Source of the DNA: Spinactinospora alkalitolerans
GTDB taxonomy: Bacteria; Actinomycetota; Actinomycetes; Streptosporangiales; Streptosporangiaceae
Direction of reading: 5' to 3'
Length of the DNA stretch: 64,000 nt
NCBI RefSeq assembly: GCF_013408795.1
Contig: NZ_JACCCC010000001.1
Location: 5,704,001 to 5,768,000 of the forward strand
Shown: positions 16,622-24,593 of the stretch, in pieces
Layout of the letters: each line of letters starts with the position of its first letter
Numbering within the stretch: the first letter of the stretch is position 1
Translations under genes and position numbers: made by a program
The notes under the pieces: generated by a model
Database searches by the model: none
What the model was told of the DNA's origin: nothing
What the model saw: the letters and a program-made list of their open reading frames with translations, nothing else

Positions 16622-18706
16622 TCATGAGGCCGTACCGCCGCCCGACGCGGCCGCCGGTGCCTGCTCGGGCGCGTCGGCTTCGGTGATGCTCTGCCGGTAC
16701 TCCGCGGCTTCGGGTGTCTCGTCGTATTGCAACAGGTCTCCGGCCACACTGGCCAGCAGGTCACGTACCTCCGCCGGTGTGGCGCGGAAGAACTCGCGGC
16801 GGTGGTTGACCCGGTTGACGCGCCTGTCTGCGAGTCTGCGGTGCATCTCGGCCTCCACGCCGACCGCGTCGTCGGAGAAGTGCAGAGCGTGCACGTCGAA
16901 GTTGAACGGCACCGACGCGTCGCTGAGTTCGCGCACCCGGTCCATGGGGTCCAGGCGCCGGGTCATCCCGACCTTGATCATCCGTTCGCCGAACGATCCC
17001 AGGTTGGAGATCACGTACACGTATCCCGCGCGCACGTTGGCGGCGCGCTGGTCGACGTCGTCCATGGCCTTGGCGATGTCGTCGATCTGGTCCTGCAGCC
17101 GCCGGGCGCCTTCCTCGTCGCCCTTGTCGCGCAGCGCCGCGAGCGCGTTCTCGTAGTGTCGGCGCTCCTTGTCCAGGCGGGCCTTCTCCCGCTCCAGCTC
17201 CGCCTGGGCCTGGCGTTCTTCGCGCAGCCGGGCCTTCTCCTCGCGTTCACGCTCCTTCTCCTCGGCCACTTTGTTGAGGTGGTCGGCGGTCAGCTCCAGT
17301 TCCCGCAGGCGCAGCCGGTGGTAGGGGTGGGAGATGCGGATGTCCATCGACCGGCCCAGTTTCTCCACGGTGGCCCGGGTCTTGTCCAGCCGGTCCCTGG
17401 CGGTGGAGAGCTTGTAGGGCTTCATGCCGCGCACGAGGTTGTCGGCCTCGTTGTTGTAGGCGCGCAACAGCAGCTTGGAGAACTCGCCGACCATCTTGCG
17501 GCCCTCGGTCAGTGACCCGTTCATGGTGAAGGCCGTGGTGGCCTGGACTGCGCCCCCGTCCTTGCGGTTCATCGCCTTGATGTGGTCTTTGAGCTCGGCC
17601 AGTGCGGCCTTGTAGGCCACGGAGTCGTCCAGCGGGTGGGCGTATTCGTAGACACCGGCCTCCTGCAGGACCAGCAGGTCCTCGGTGACCACGATGCCCC
17701 GGCGCAGCTCGGCCATGCGCGATTGGAGTCGGGCGATCTCCGCGGCGGCCTGCGAGGCGGCCGCCCGGTGGGCGGCCGCGGCCTGATCGCGTTGAGCCCG
17801 TTCTTCGGCTTCGAGGGCGGCGATGTCGTCCTTGAGGCGCTGCTTGGCCTGTTCGAGTTCGGCTGCCTCCAGGGCGCCGAGGCGCTCGAGGTCGGCGCGC
17901 AGCCGGACGTTGTCGTCGGTCAGCCGGTTGACCTGCACGGCCAGTTCCCGGGCCTTGGAGCGGGCACCGAACACGCCGATGTCGGTGTCGACGTGCCCGT
18001 CGGGCGGCACCGATTGAGGCGGACCGGCGTTGGAGGGCGCGGCGATGGCCGGGTGGGTCGGCGGTTGCTCATGGGCGGCCGGAGGCGGTGCTGCAGGGCT
18101 GGGCTGAGGCGGCTCTGCCGGGACCCAGAACGGCCAACCTACGGGTGCCGGTCCCCACGCGGGATCGGGCCGCCAGTCCGGGGGCGGAGTCCAGCCGGGT
18201 GGAGGCGCCGGCCAGTTCGGCGGAGAGTTGTACCGGTACCCGGCGACGGCGGTGTTTCCCATGGGCTGTACGCCTGCGGAGCTGTGGCCGCCGGGAACGT
18301 GCTCGGCGGGGGTCCGAGGTGCCGCCGTGCTCTTGATGTCCTCGACCTCCACCAGGCAGCCGGGTGGAGTGGCAGGGCCGCCTGCCCGATAGGTGTTGAC
18401 GGCAGCTACCAGTTTCTCGACGAAAGCCGCGACCTCGGCTGCGTAGCCGCTGCGGACCGGCTGGAAGTGCAGGACGTGTGGATCTTCGGCCACTTTGCGG
18501 TTCGGGGTGTAGCCGGGCGTGACGATGCGCAGATAGCGCTCGTTGAGCCGGGTGAGCTGCTGTTCGATGCACACGATGCCGGTGAGGGGGATGATCAGAG
18601 GCGATGCCTGCTTCTTCGCCGGCATGGCCGTCCAGGCGGTGAAGGTCAGGGTCAGCGAGTCCGCGGAAAGGATCGCCTCGCCCTCCTGGTGTTTGATCGT
18701 GGACAC
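16622..18706 (-). CDS. DUF4429-coiled-coil-DUF4041-MUG113 (GIY-YIG-like) protein
   Basis: This 694-aa protein is modular. Residues 1-120 resemble DUF4429 (a PH-like fold). A Pro-rich linker (about 150-240) follows. Residues of about 260-370 form a long coiled coil, followed by a DUF4041-type helical domain (DDSVAYKAALAELKDHIKAM; TRATVEKLGRSMDIRI) and a second coiled coil. The C terminus is a MUG113/T5orf172 domain (YVYVISNLGSFGE, IKVGMTRRLDP, EMHRRLADRRVNRVNHRREFF), related to GIY-YIG nucleases. DUF4041-MUG113 proteins are common in phages and mobile or defence regions; their function is not settled. GTG 18706 has GGGAG upstream and is preferred to the frame start at 18799. Confidence 0.75.
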   Translation of the reverse strand: MSTIKHQEGEAILSADSLTLTFTAWTAMPAKKQASPLIIPLTGIVCIEQQLTRLNERYLRIVTPGYTPNRKVAEDPHVLHFQPVRSGYAAEVAAFVEKLVAAVNTYRAGGPATPPGCLVEVEDIKSTAAPRTPAEHVPGGHSSAGVQPMGNTAVAGYRYNSPPNWPAPPPGWTPPPDWRPDPAWGPAPVGWPFWVPAEPPQPSPAAPPPAAHEQPPTHPAIAAPSNAGPPQSVPPDGHVDTDIGVFGARSKARELAVQVNRLTDDNVRLRADLERLGALEAAELEQAKQRLKDDIAALEAEERAQRDQAAAAHRAAASQAAAEIARLQSRMAELRRGIVVTEDLLVLQEAGVYEYAHPLDDSVAYKAALAELKDHIKAMNRKDGGAVQATTAFTMNGSLTEGRKMVGEFSKLLLRAYNNEADNLVRGMKPYKLSTARDRLDKTRATVEKLGRSMDIRISHPYHRLRLRELELTADHLNKVAEEKEREREEKARLREERQAQAELEREKARLDKERRHYENALAALRDKGDEEGARRLQDQIDDIAKAMDDVDQRAANVRAGYVYVISNLGSFGERMIKVGMTRRLDPMDRVRELSDASVPFNFDVHALHFSDDAVGVEAEMHRRLADRRVNRVNHRREFFRATPAEVRDLLASVAGDLLQYDETPEAAEYRQSITEADAPEQAPAAASGGGTAS

Positions 18707-18981
18707 GGGGCTCCCAGGGGGAACGGCGACCGAGCGGGGGACGCGGCCGTCAACGGGGGAAGGAGGCCGGCACCTGAGGCGACCGGCCCAACACCTCACA
18801 CGCTACTGGGCACAGGCTGAATTCGGGCCGGAACTCCACCGGAAACACGCCCAGTCCCGTATAAAAGCGGAATTGAGAACCTTCTCCGTCGTGATCGAGA
18901 CGAAGCACTTCATGCCCTGTGCCTGACCTTGCTCACCGTGGTCCGCATTTCACGGACCGCGTCTCAGAAGGATTTTCACTG

Positions 18982-20925
18982 TCAGTCGTGGACGGTTTCG
19001 GCCTCGGGTCGTTGGTAGGCGGATGCCTGGATGGTGTAGAGCTCGGCGTAGAGGCCCTGGGCCGCCATGAGCTGGTCGTGGGTGCCGTGTTCGATGATGC
19101 GGCCGGCGTCGAGGACGTGGATGTGGTCGGCCATGGCGACGCTGGCCAGGCGGTGGGTGATGAGCACGACCGCGCTGCCGGTGGCGCGGGCATGGTCGTG
19201 TATGGCGGTGAACAGTTTGTGTTCGGCGCGGGCGTCCAGGGCCGCGGTGGGTTCGTCGCAGATGAGCAGGGGCGCGTCGCGGTAGAAGCCGCGTGCGGCG
19301 GCCAGGCGCTGCCACTGGCCGCCGGAGAGGTCGACGCCGCCTTCGTAGCGCTTGTCGAGCAGGGTGTCCCAGCCGTGGTCGAGGTTGTCGACGACGGCGT
19401 GGGCGTCGGCGACGCGGGCGGCGCCCTCAAGGCGGGTCGGGTCGTCGGGGCTGGACATGGTGACGTTGCGTCGGGCGGTCAGCGGCCAGTGGCTGTGTTC
19501 CTGGGCGATCACGCCGATGTGGTGGCGCAGCCCTTCGGTGTCGACCTCGGCCAGGTCGGTGCCGTCCCAGCACACGGTGCCCGAGGTGGGGGTGTAGAGG
19601 CCGGCCAGGAGTTTGGACAGGGTGGTCTTGCCCGAGCCGTTCTCGCCGACCAGGGCGATGACCTGGCCCTTGCGGATGCGCAGCGAGACTTCGGTCAGGG
19701 CCGCTGTGTCCTGGCCGGGGTAGCAGAAGGTGGCCCGGTCCACGGTGATCTCGGTGAAGTCGGCGGGGGCCGGGGCGGCGGCCGGGGCGGGCAGCCGGGC
19801 GCGGGCGCGATCCAGGAAGGACAGGTAGTCGTCGAAGTACAGCCCGGACTCATAGGTGCGGTTGGCCGAGGCCAGGAGGTTGGAGATCGCGTTCTGGCCG
19901 GTGCGGATGGCCACCACCGCGGCCCCGGCCACCGCCAGCTCCATCGCGCCGGTGGCCAGCAGCGCCCCCAGTGCGGTGAAGACGCCGACGATCGCGGCGC
20001 CGGCGGCGGCGTCGCCGCCCAGGCGCACCCACGCCTGCTTGCGTGCCACTCCCATCTGGGTGTCGACGATGTGTGCGCTGAGGTGGGCGTATTCGGCCAG
20101 CAGGGGCCGGCGCATGGTGTAGCTGCGGATCTCGGCGCTGGTGGAGCGATCGGTCATGATCCAGTCCAGCATGCGTTTGCGGCGGTCGCCGGTGATCAGC
20201 GCCAGCAGCCATACGTAGCGGATCCGGGCGGCGGCCGAAGCCGCCCACGCCTCGGGGAGCACCGCCAGGATCAGCAGCGGGATCAGCACCGGGTGCAGGA
20301 CCCCCAGCACCCCGCAGGCCGCGGCCAGGCTGATCAGCCCGGTCAGCATGTCCACGCTCAGCGACATCACCCGCTGGGCCTCGTCCACCCCGCGCATGTA
20401 GGCCCGGTGCAGCCCGTCGTGGAACCCCTCGTCGTCGAAGGCGCGCAGCTCCACCCGGGTGGTCAGCTCCAGCAGCTCGATCTCGGCCACTCGCGCCACC
20501 TTGGGTTCCAGCCGGGCCTGCGCCCAGCCCGCGCCGGCCGAGAGCACGCCCCGCAGCAGCGCCGCGCCCGCCAGCCACGCCAGTGCGGGCAGCGCCGCCC
20601 ACACCCGCTCCGGGGTCGGTCCCGCGGCCAGCAGCCGCTCCAACACGCCCGCGGTGGCCACCAGGGCGGTGGCGGTGGCGATACCGGCCGCGACGTTGAG
20701 CACCAGGCACACTACGGTGTCGAGTCGGTCGGCCCGCCACGCCAGGCGAAACGCCCGCGCCACCAGCGAGGGCAGCCGGCGCCCCACCCCGGCCCAGCCC
20801 GCCCGCGTCGCCGCACCCGCGTGGCGCTGCCACTTGAACTCCGCCAGCGGCGGCAGCACCAGCCCCGTGGCCGCCCCCGGCTCCTCCATCCTCCGCTTGG
20901 GCTTCTGCTTCCCGCCGATACGCAC
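18982..20925 (-). CDS. ABC transporter, fused permease and ATPase
   Basis: The 647-aa protein is an exporter-type half-transporter. Six hydrophobic segments fill residues of about 40-340. The nucleotide-binding domain follows with Walker A GENGSGKTT, signature LSGGQWQRLAAARG, Walker B LLICDEPTAALD and H-loop VLITHRLASV. GTG 20925 has GAGGAG at seven bases. The first ~75 residues of the longer frame overlap the upstream regulator gene and are rejected. It is probably coexpressed with the XRE/TPR regulator upstream (58-bp gap). Substrate unknown. Confidence 0.85.
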   Translation of the reverse strand: MRIGGKQKPKRRMEEPGAATGLVLPPLAEFKWQRHAGAATRAGWAGVGRRLPSLVARAFRLAWRADRLDTVVCLVLNVAAGIATATALVATAGVLERLLAAGPTPERVWAALPALAWLAGAALLRGVLSAGAGWAQARLEPKVARVAEIELLELTTRVELRAFDDEGFHDGLHRAYMRGVDEAQRVMSLSVDMLTGLISLAAACGVLGVLHPVLIPLLILAVLPEAWAASAAARIRYVWLLALITGDRRKRMLDWIMTDRSTSAEIRSYTMRRPLLAEYAHLSAHIVDTQMGVARKQAWVRLGGDAAAGAAIVGVFTALGALLATGAMELAVAGAAVVAIRTGQNAISNLLASANRTYESGLYFDDYLSFLDRARARLPAPAAAPAPADFTEITVDRATFCYPGQDTAALTEVSLRIRKGQVIALVGENGSGKTTLSKLLAGLYTPTSGTVCWDGTDLAEVDTEGLRHHIGVIAQEHSHWPLTARRNVTMSSPDDPTRLEGAARVADAHAVVDNLDHGWDTLLDKRYEGGVDLSGGQWQRLAAARGFYRDAPLLICDEPTAALDARAEHKLFTAIHDHARATGSAVVLITHRLASVAMADHIHVLDAGRIIEHGTHDQLMAAQGLYAELYTIQASAYQRPEAETVHD

Positions 20926-20983
20926 CAATCCGCTCCTCACACTCCGAAAGGGTCCATAACGGCTCCGGCACTGCGTATCGCGT

Positions 20984-22342
20984 TCACGCGGCGAGCCGGT
21001 CGATGCGGCCGCGGTAGTCCTCAGCCGTGCCGGGGCTGCGCTCGGCGATGCCGCCACCGAGTGCGCGGGCCTGATCCAGCAGCAGCGGCAGGCGTTCGGC
21101 GGGGCGCAGGTCGGCCAGCGCGGTGACGGCGGTGGCGGCGGCATCATCGACGCTGCCGCGCCGGAGCTGCCAGCGGGCGCGATCGAACAGGATCAGGCTG
21201 TAGGACAGCGGGTCCCCGGCGTAGGCGTCCAGCGCCGTGGTCTGGGCGCTCCAGGCGCCCGGATCCCCGATCAGGCTCAGCACCGATGACTCGTACATGC
21301 TCAGTTGGGTTTCGGGGAAGCCGAAGAAGCCGTCGTCGGCCTCCTCATCCGGCACCGACGAGAAGAGCTCGGTGGCCGCGGTGAGGGCGTCGCGGGCGGT
21401 GTCGTGGTCACCGAGGCGGGCGTGGGCGCGGGCGGCCAGACCGGTGAGCTGGACCCGGGCGGCGCCGCCGTCGCCGCCGATGCCGCGGCGGGCCCGCTCG
21501 GCGACGGCGATCACTTCGGCGGGGCGGTGGCCGTAATAGGCCAGCATCGCCTGGGCCATCGCGCCCCAGGTGCGCATCGAGGCGTCGTCGGCGAGACGCG
21601 CATAGCCGCCGGCGGTCGCCAGCCAGTCGCGGGCCTCGGCGTCGTCGTCGAGGTCGGTGTGCAGGGCACCGGTCAGCCCGCACAGCCGCGCGGCGACCAT
21701 CTGGAGTTCACGCTGGTGGGAGTAGCGCCCGGCCAGCGCGCTGATCTCCTCCAGGTCCTCGGAGAGCGCGGAGAGCAGGTCGGCGGGGGTGCAGGTGCCG
21801 TAGGCGGCGATGTGGCGGTCGGCGACGCTCACCCAGTGCTCCAGGTCGGCGGCGGGCAGCAGCCGCTTCAGCGGGCTTTCCAGGCGCTGGCGGACCTCCC
21901 CCAGCGGCAGGACCACGGGGGCCGTGGTGGCAGCGATTCCCAGGAAACCGCGTCGGTCCACGTCATCGTCCCCTTCACGGTCGATCGGATCAGGCGCAAT
22001 CGGCGGGGGTGGAACCGGGAAACCGAGCTTGGCCGGAGACGCGCCGTAGAACAGGGCGAAGAGCCGCCGGTAGAACGGCCCGACACGGTCGGCACCGGCC
22101 TCCCAGCGAGACAGCTGAGAGGTGTTGGGTGCGCACGGAGCGCCGGCCTCGTCTCCCACCTGACCGAGGCCGTCGACGACCTGGCGCTGGGTGTGGCCGC
22201 AGGTCAGCCGCCAGGCCATCAGCAGCGTCGGCGTCTCCGCCTTGAAGTGGACCGCCTGCACCAGATCCCAACGGGTCCAACCCTGCTCGGCGACGTGTTC
22301 ACGGAGATCGGCGGCGACTCGGGAGCGCTGACGAGGATCCAC
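20984..22342 (-). CDS. XRE-family regulator with TPR-like C-terminal domain
   Basis: The product of about 452 aa has an N-terminal helix-turn-helix (LREHVAEQGWTRWDLVQAVH; APNTSQLSRWEAGAD), a short Pro-rich linker with a DRRGFLGIAATTAP segment, and a C-terminal domain built of TPR-like helices (WGAMAQAMLAYYGHRPAEVI; RAHARLGDHDTARDALTAA). This plan is common in Streptomyces orphan regulators. The start is uncertain: GTG 22342 is the best-placed start codon but the nearest GGAGGAG is about 18 bases away. The gene is divergent from the biosynthetic operon at 22607 and probably controls the shared intergenic region. Confidence 0.75.
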   Translation of the reverse strand: MDPRQRSRVAADLREHVAEQGWTRWDLVQAVHFKAETPTLLMAWRLTCGHTQRQVVDGLGQVGDEAGAPCAPNTSQLSRWEAGADRVGPFYRRLFALFYGASPAKLGFPVPPPPIAPDPIDREGDDDVDRRGFLGIAATTAPVVLPLGEVRQRLESPLKRLLPAADLEHWVSVADRHIAAYGTCTPADLLSALSEDLEEISALAGRYSHQRELQMVAARLCGLTGALHTDLDDDAEARDWLATAGGYARLADDASMRTWGAMAQAMLAYYGHRPAEVIAVAERARRGIGGDGGAARVQLTGLAARAHARLGDHDTARDALTAATELFSSVPDEEADDGFFGFPETQLSMYESSVLSLIGDPGAWSAQTTALDAYAGDPLSYSLILFDRARWQLRRGSVDDAAATAVTALADLRPAERLPLLLDQARALGGGIAERSPGTAEDYRGRIDRLAA

Positions 22343-22389
22343 ACCGGTGACGCTAAACAGACTCCTCCGGTTTGTGAAGACAGCCCTAC

Positions 22390-22430
22390 TTGCGGGTTGC
22401 CCGCAACCGGGGTTGCGACTTTTTCCGCAA
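22390..22430. promoter_or_regulatory. Cluster of four alternating TTGCGG/CCGCAA half-sites
   Basis: Within 41 bp there are two overlapping perfect inverted repeats: TTGCGGG-3-CCCGCAA at 22390-22406 and CGCAACC-2-GGTTGCG at 22402-22417. A further CCGCAA follows at 22425-22430. The cluster sits between the divergent XRE regulator and the first gene of the biosynthetic operon. That is the expected place for an operator; binding by the adjacent XRE protein is inference. Confidence 0.55.
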
Positions 22431-22606
22431 TTGCCGAGTGTGCCTCGGGAGGCCAACGATGGCCTTAACCGCTGCGCATCGACCTCACCACCGGTCCTTG
22501 CGGAGGCAGGCATCCCTACTGGAGAGCCGCTCCGCACGCCACAGACTCTTCTATCCCTCTACAGAGAACGCCTGATCGGCAAACCGAGCGATCCAACGGG
22601 GAGTCA

Positions 22607-23644
22607 ATGCTTACCCGACAGCCAAGATTTACCGTTCCTTACCGGCAAGCCCCTGTTCTGGTGACAGGAGCGAGCGGCTTTATCGGCTCACATCTAGTGG
22701 CGAGTCTGATCTCTAATGGCTACTGGGTGATAGGCGCCGATCATTCCTCTCCGCGGCGGAGCACGATCGCCATGCGAAACCTCTCGGAGGTTCTTGACCA
22801 TCCGCGTTTCCGGTTCGTGGAATGCGATCTGCGCATCACCGATGTTACTGCGCTCCTGCAGGATGTGAGCACCGTGTTCCACCTCGCGGGTGTGAGTGGA
22901 GTCCGCGAGTCCTGGGGGGCGCGTTTCGAGGACTATGCGACTGTGAATCTGGTCGGGACGCAGCGGATTCTGGAAGCATGCTGTTCAGCAGGTGTCCAGC
23001 GTGTTGTGCTCGCTTCGTCGTCGAGCGTGTACGGCTCTGCCCCTGGTGGCTCGTCTCGAGTGAGCGATCTACCTGTTCCGGTGTCCCCTTACGGAGTCTC
23101 CAAGTTGGCGGCCGAGCGGTTGGCGCTGGCCTATGGCGCGCGTACCGGGGTCCCCTTTGACGTCCTCGCGTTGCGCTATTTCACGGTCTATGGTCCGCGG
23201 CAGCGCTCGACGATGCTGATGGCGCGGATACTCGATGCGGCGTTCACGCAGCAGCCGATGACGCTATTCGGTGACGGCTCGCAGCGCCGGCACTTCACCT
23301 TTGTCGGTGACGCGGTTGCGGCCACTGTGATGGCGGGAACGTGTTCGCTGGCGGACTCAATCGTAGTCAATGTGGCGGGACCGCGGAGTATCACAATCAG
23401 CGATGTCATCGCCGCTGCCGAACAGGCCACCGGTCGAACGATCCCGCTGCGTTTTGAGGCGAATCGCGCCGGAGACGTGGAGGCCTCTGAAGCCGATCTT
23501 CAGCTCACGCGTTCAGTACTGGGCTATGAGCCACGTGTTGACCTGGGTGAGGGAATCACCCGTCACTGGGATTGGTACCTCCGGACAGGTCGCAGGCCGA
23601 CCGCGTCACGGCGGTCTGTGGCCGTAGCGGGCGGTGAGCAGTGA
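22607..23644 (+). CDS. NAD-dependent epimerase/dehydratase (extended SDR)
   Basis: The 345-aa enzyme has the nucleotide-binding GASGFIGSHL motif near residue 20, the SSSSVYG serine and the YGVSK catalytic Tyr/Lys pair. The fold is that of UDP-glucose 4-epimerase and UDP-sugar epimerases or dehydratases. ATG 22607 is preceded by GGGGAG. It opens the nine-gene operon and would supply or modify a nucleotide sugar, possibly the donor for the GT-B glycosyltransferase further down. Which sugar is not readable from sequence. It is coupled to the next gene by a GTGA overlap. Confidence 0.85.
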   Translation: MLTRQPRFTVPYRQAPVLVTGASGFIGSHLVASLISNGYWVIGADHSSPRRSTIAMRNLSEVLDHPRFRFVECDLRITDVTALLQDVSTVFHLAGVSGVRESWGARFEDYATVNLVGTQRILEACCSAGVQRVVLASSSSVYGSAPGGSSRVSDLPVPVSPYGVSKLAAERLALAYGARTGVPFDVLALRYFTVYGPRQRSTMLMARILDAAFTQQPMTLFGDGSQRRHFTFVGDAVAATVMAGTCSLADSIVVNVAGPRSITISDVIAAAEQATGRTIPLRFEANRAGDVEASEADLQLTRSVLGYEPRVDLGEGITRHWDWYLRTGRRPTASRRSVAVAGGEQ

Positions 23645-24582
23645 TCTTGTTGAAATCCGGCTCGGCCAACGAACTGTTCACTGCGGCTGTGCGAGCGGTG
23701 CTGGAGCACGGCGCGCACAGCGCTCCTCGGGGGTTGGAGACCCTGGAGGTGCTGGGAGCGCACCTATGCTTGACGGATCCTCGCCGTCGACTGGTCGAGT
23801 TGGCGCCGACACGGGTGGTGAATCCGGCGTTCGCTGCCGCGGAAGCGGTTTGGATCCTTTCGGGCAGCGACGCCGGTTGGATCTATGACTACAACCAGCG
23901 AATGTCCGAATTCGCAGATGACGGAGTGCTGCTCGGCGCTTACGGGCCGCGGCTGCGCCGCTGGAGTGGCGCCGTCGACCAACTGGAGCAGGTACGTCGG
24001 GTACTGCTCGGTGATCCGGACACCCGTCGGGCGGTCATCCAGCTCTATGACCCCGGTCGGGACGTCTCGACACATAAGGACGTGCCGTGCACGCTGGGCT
24101 TCCGCTTCTATCTGCGCGGTGGCCGGCTGCACATGCACACCACCATGCGCAGCCAGGATCTGTGGCTGGGGTTCTGCTATGACGTCTTCACCTTCACCGT
24201 GCTGCATGAGTTGATGGCACATTGGACCGGCGTCGAGGTGGGCGAGTATCACCACCACGTCGACTCCCTGCATCTCTACGCCGGGCATTGGGACCTTGCC
24301 TCCCGGATTCCGCCTCGCGTGATCGCGAGCAGCCAAGGATCACCGCTCGGCGTGGCATGGAAGGACTTTGACACGGTCCTGGCGCAGGTTCGCTCGGCCG
24401 GTCCCGTCCCTGCGGGCGCATGGAGGGAGTTCGCCCAGGCCATGCGCAGCTACCGGCTGTGGAAATCCGGTAAGCGCCCTGCGGCCCGGACACTCGCGCG
24501 AGCAACGGGCGGTGTTCTCGGTCCGGCCCTTGAGTCCTGGTACCGGCATCTGTCCGGCCGTCCCAGCATCCCCGCGCGCTGA
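23641..24582 (+). CDS. Thymidylate-synthase homologue, likely cytosine-nucleotide hydroxymethylase
   Basis: The 313-aa protein keeps the thymidylate synthase core: an Arg pair DTRRAVIQLYDPGRD, the catalytic Cys150 in KDVPCTLGF, the phosphate-site RSQD at 170-173 and a HLY motif near the end. The residue equivalent to Asn177 of E. coli ThyA is Asp181 (LGFCYDVF). In T4 dCMP hydroxymethylase and the CMP hydroxymethylase of mildiomycin synthesis that position is Asp and directs the enzyme to cytosine. Formation of a 5-hydroxymethyl-cytosine nucleotide from methylenetetrahydrofolate is therefore the leading prediction. The start is GTG, overlapping the SDR stop. A housekeeping ThyA would not sit in such an operon. 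Confidence 0.85.
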   Translation: MILLKSGSANELFTAAVRAVLEHGAHSAPRGLETLEVLGAHLCLTDPRRRLVELAPTRVVNPAFAAAEAVWILSGSDAGWIYDYNQRMSEFADDGVLLGAYGPRLRRWSGAVDQLEQVRRVLLGDPDTRRAVIQLYDPGRDVSTHKDVPCTLGFRFYLRGGRLHMHTTMRSQDLWLGFCYDVFTFTVLHELMAHWTGVEVGEYHHHVDSLHLYAGHWDLASRIPPRVIASSQGSPLGVAWKDFDTVLAQVRSAGPVPAGAWREFAQAMRSYRLWKSGKRPAARTLARATGGVLGPALESWYRHLSGRPSIPAR

Positions 24583-24593
24583 GGAGGAGAATC

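Noticed and set aside
18919-21126. 735-aa plus-strand ORF rich in Gly and Val
   Set aside because: It is antisense to the ABC transporter, whose Walker and signature motifs are unambiguous on the minus strand.
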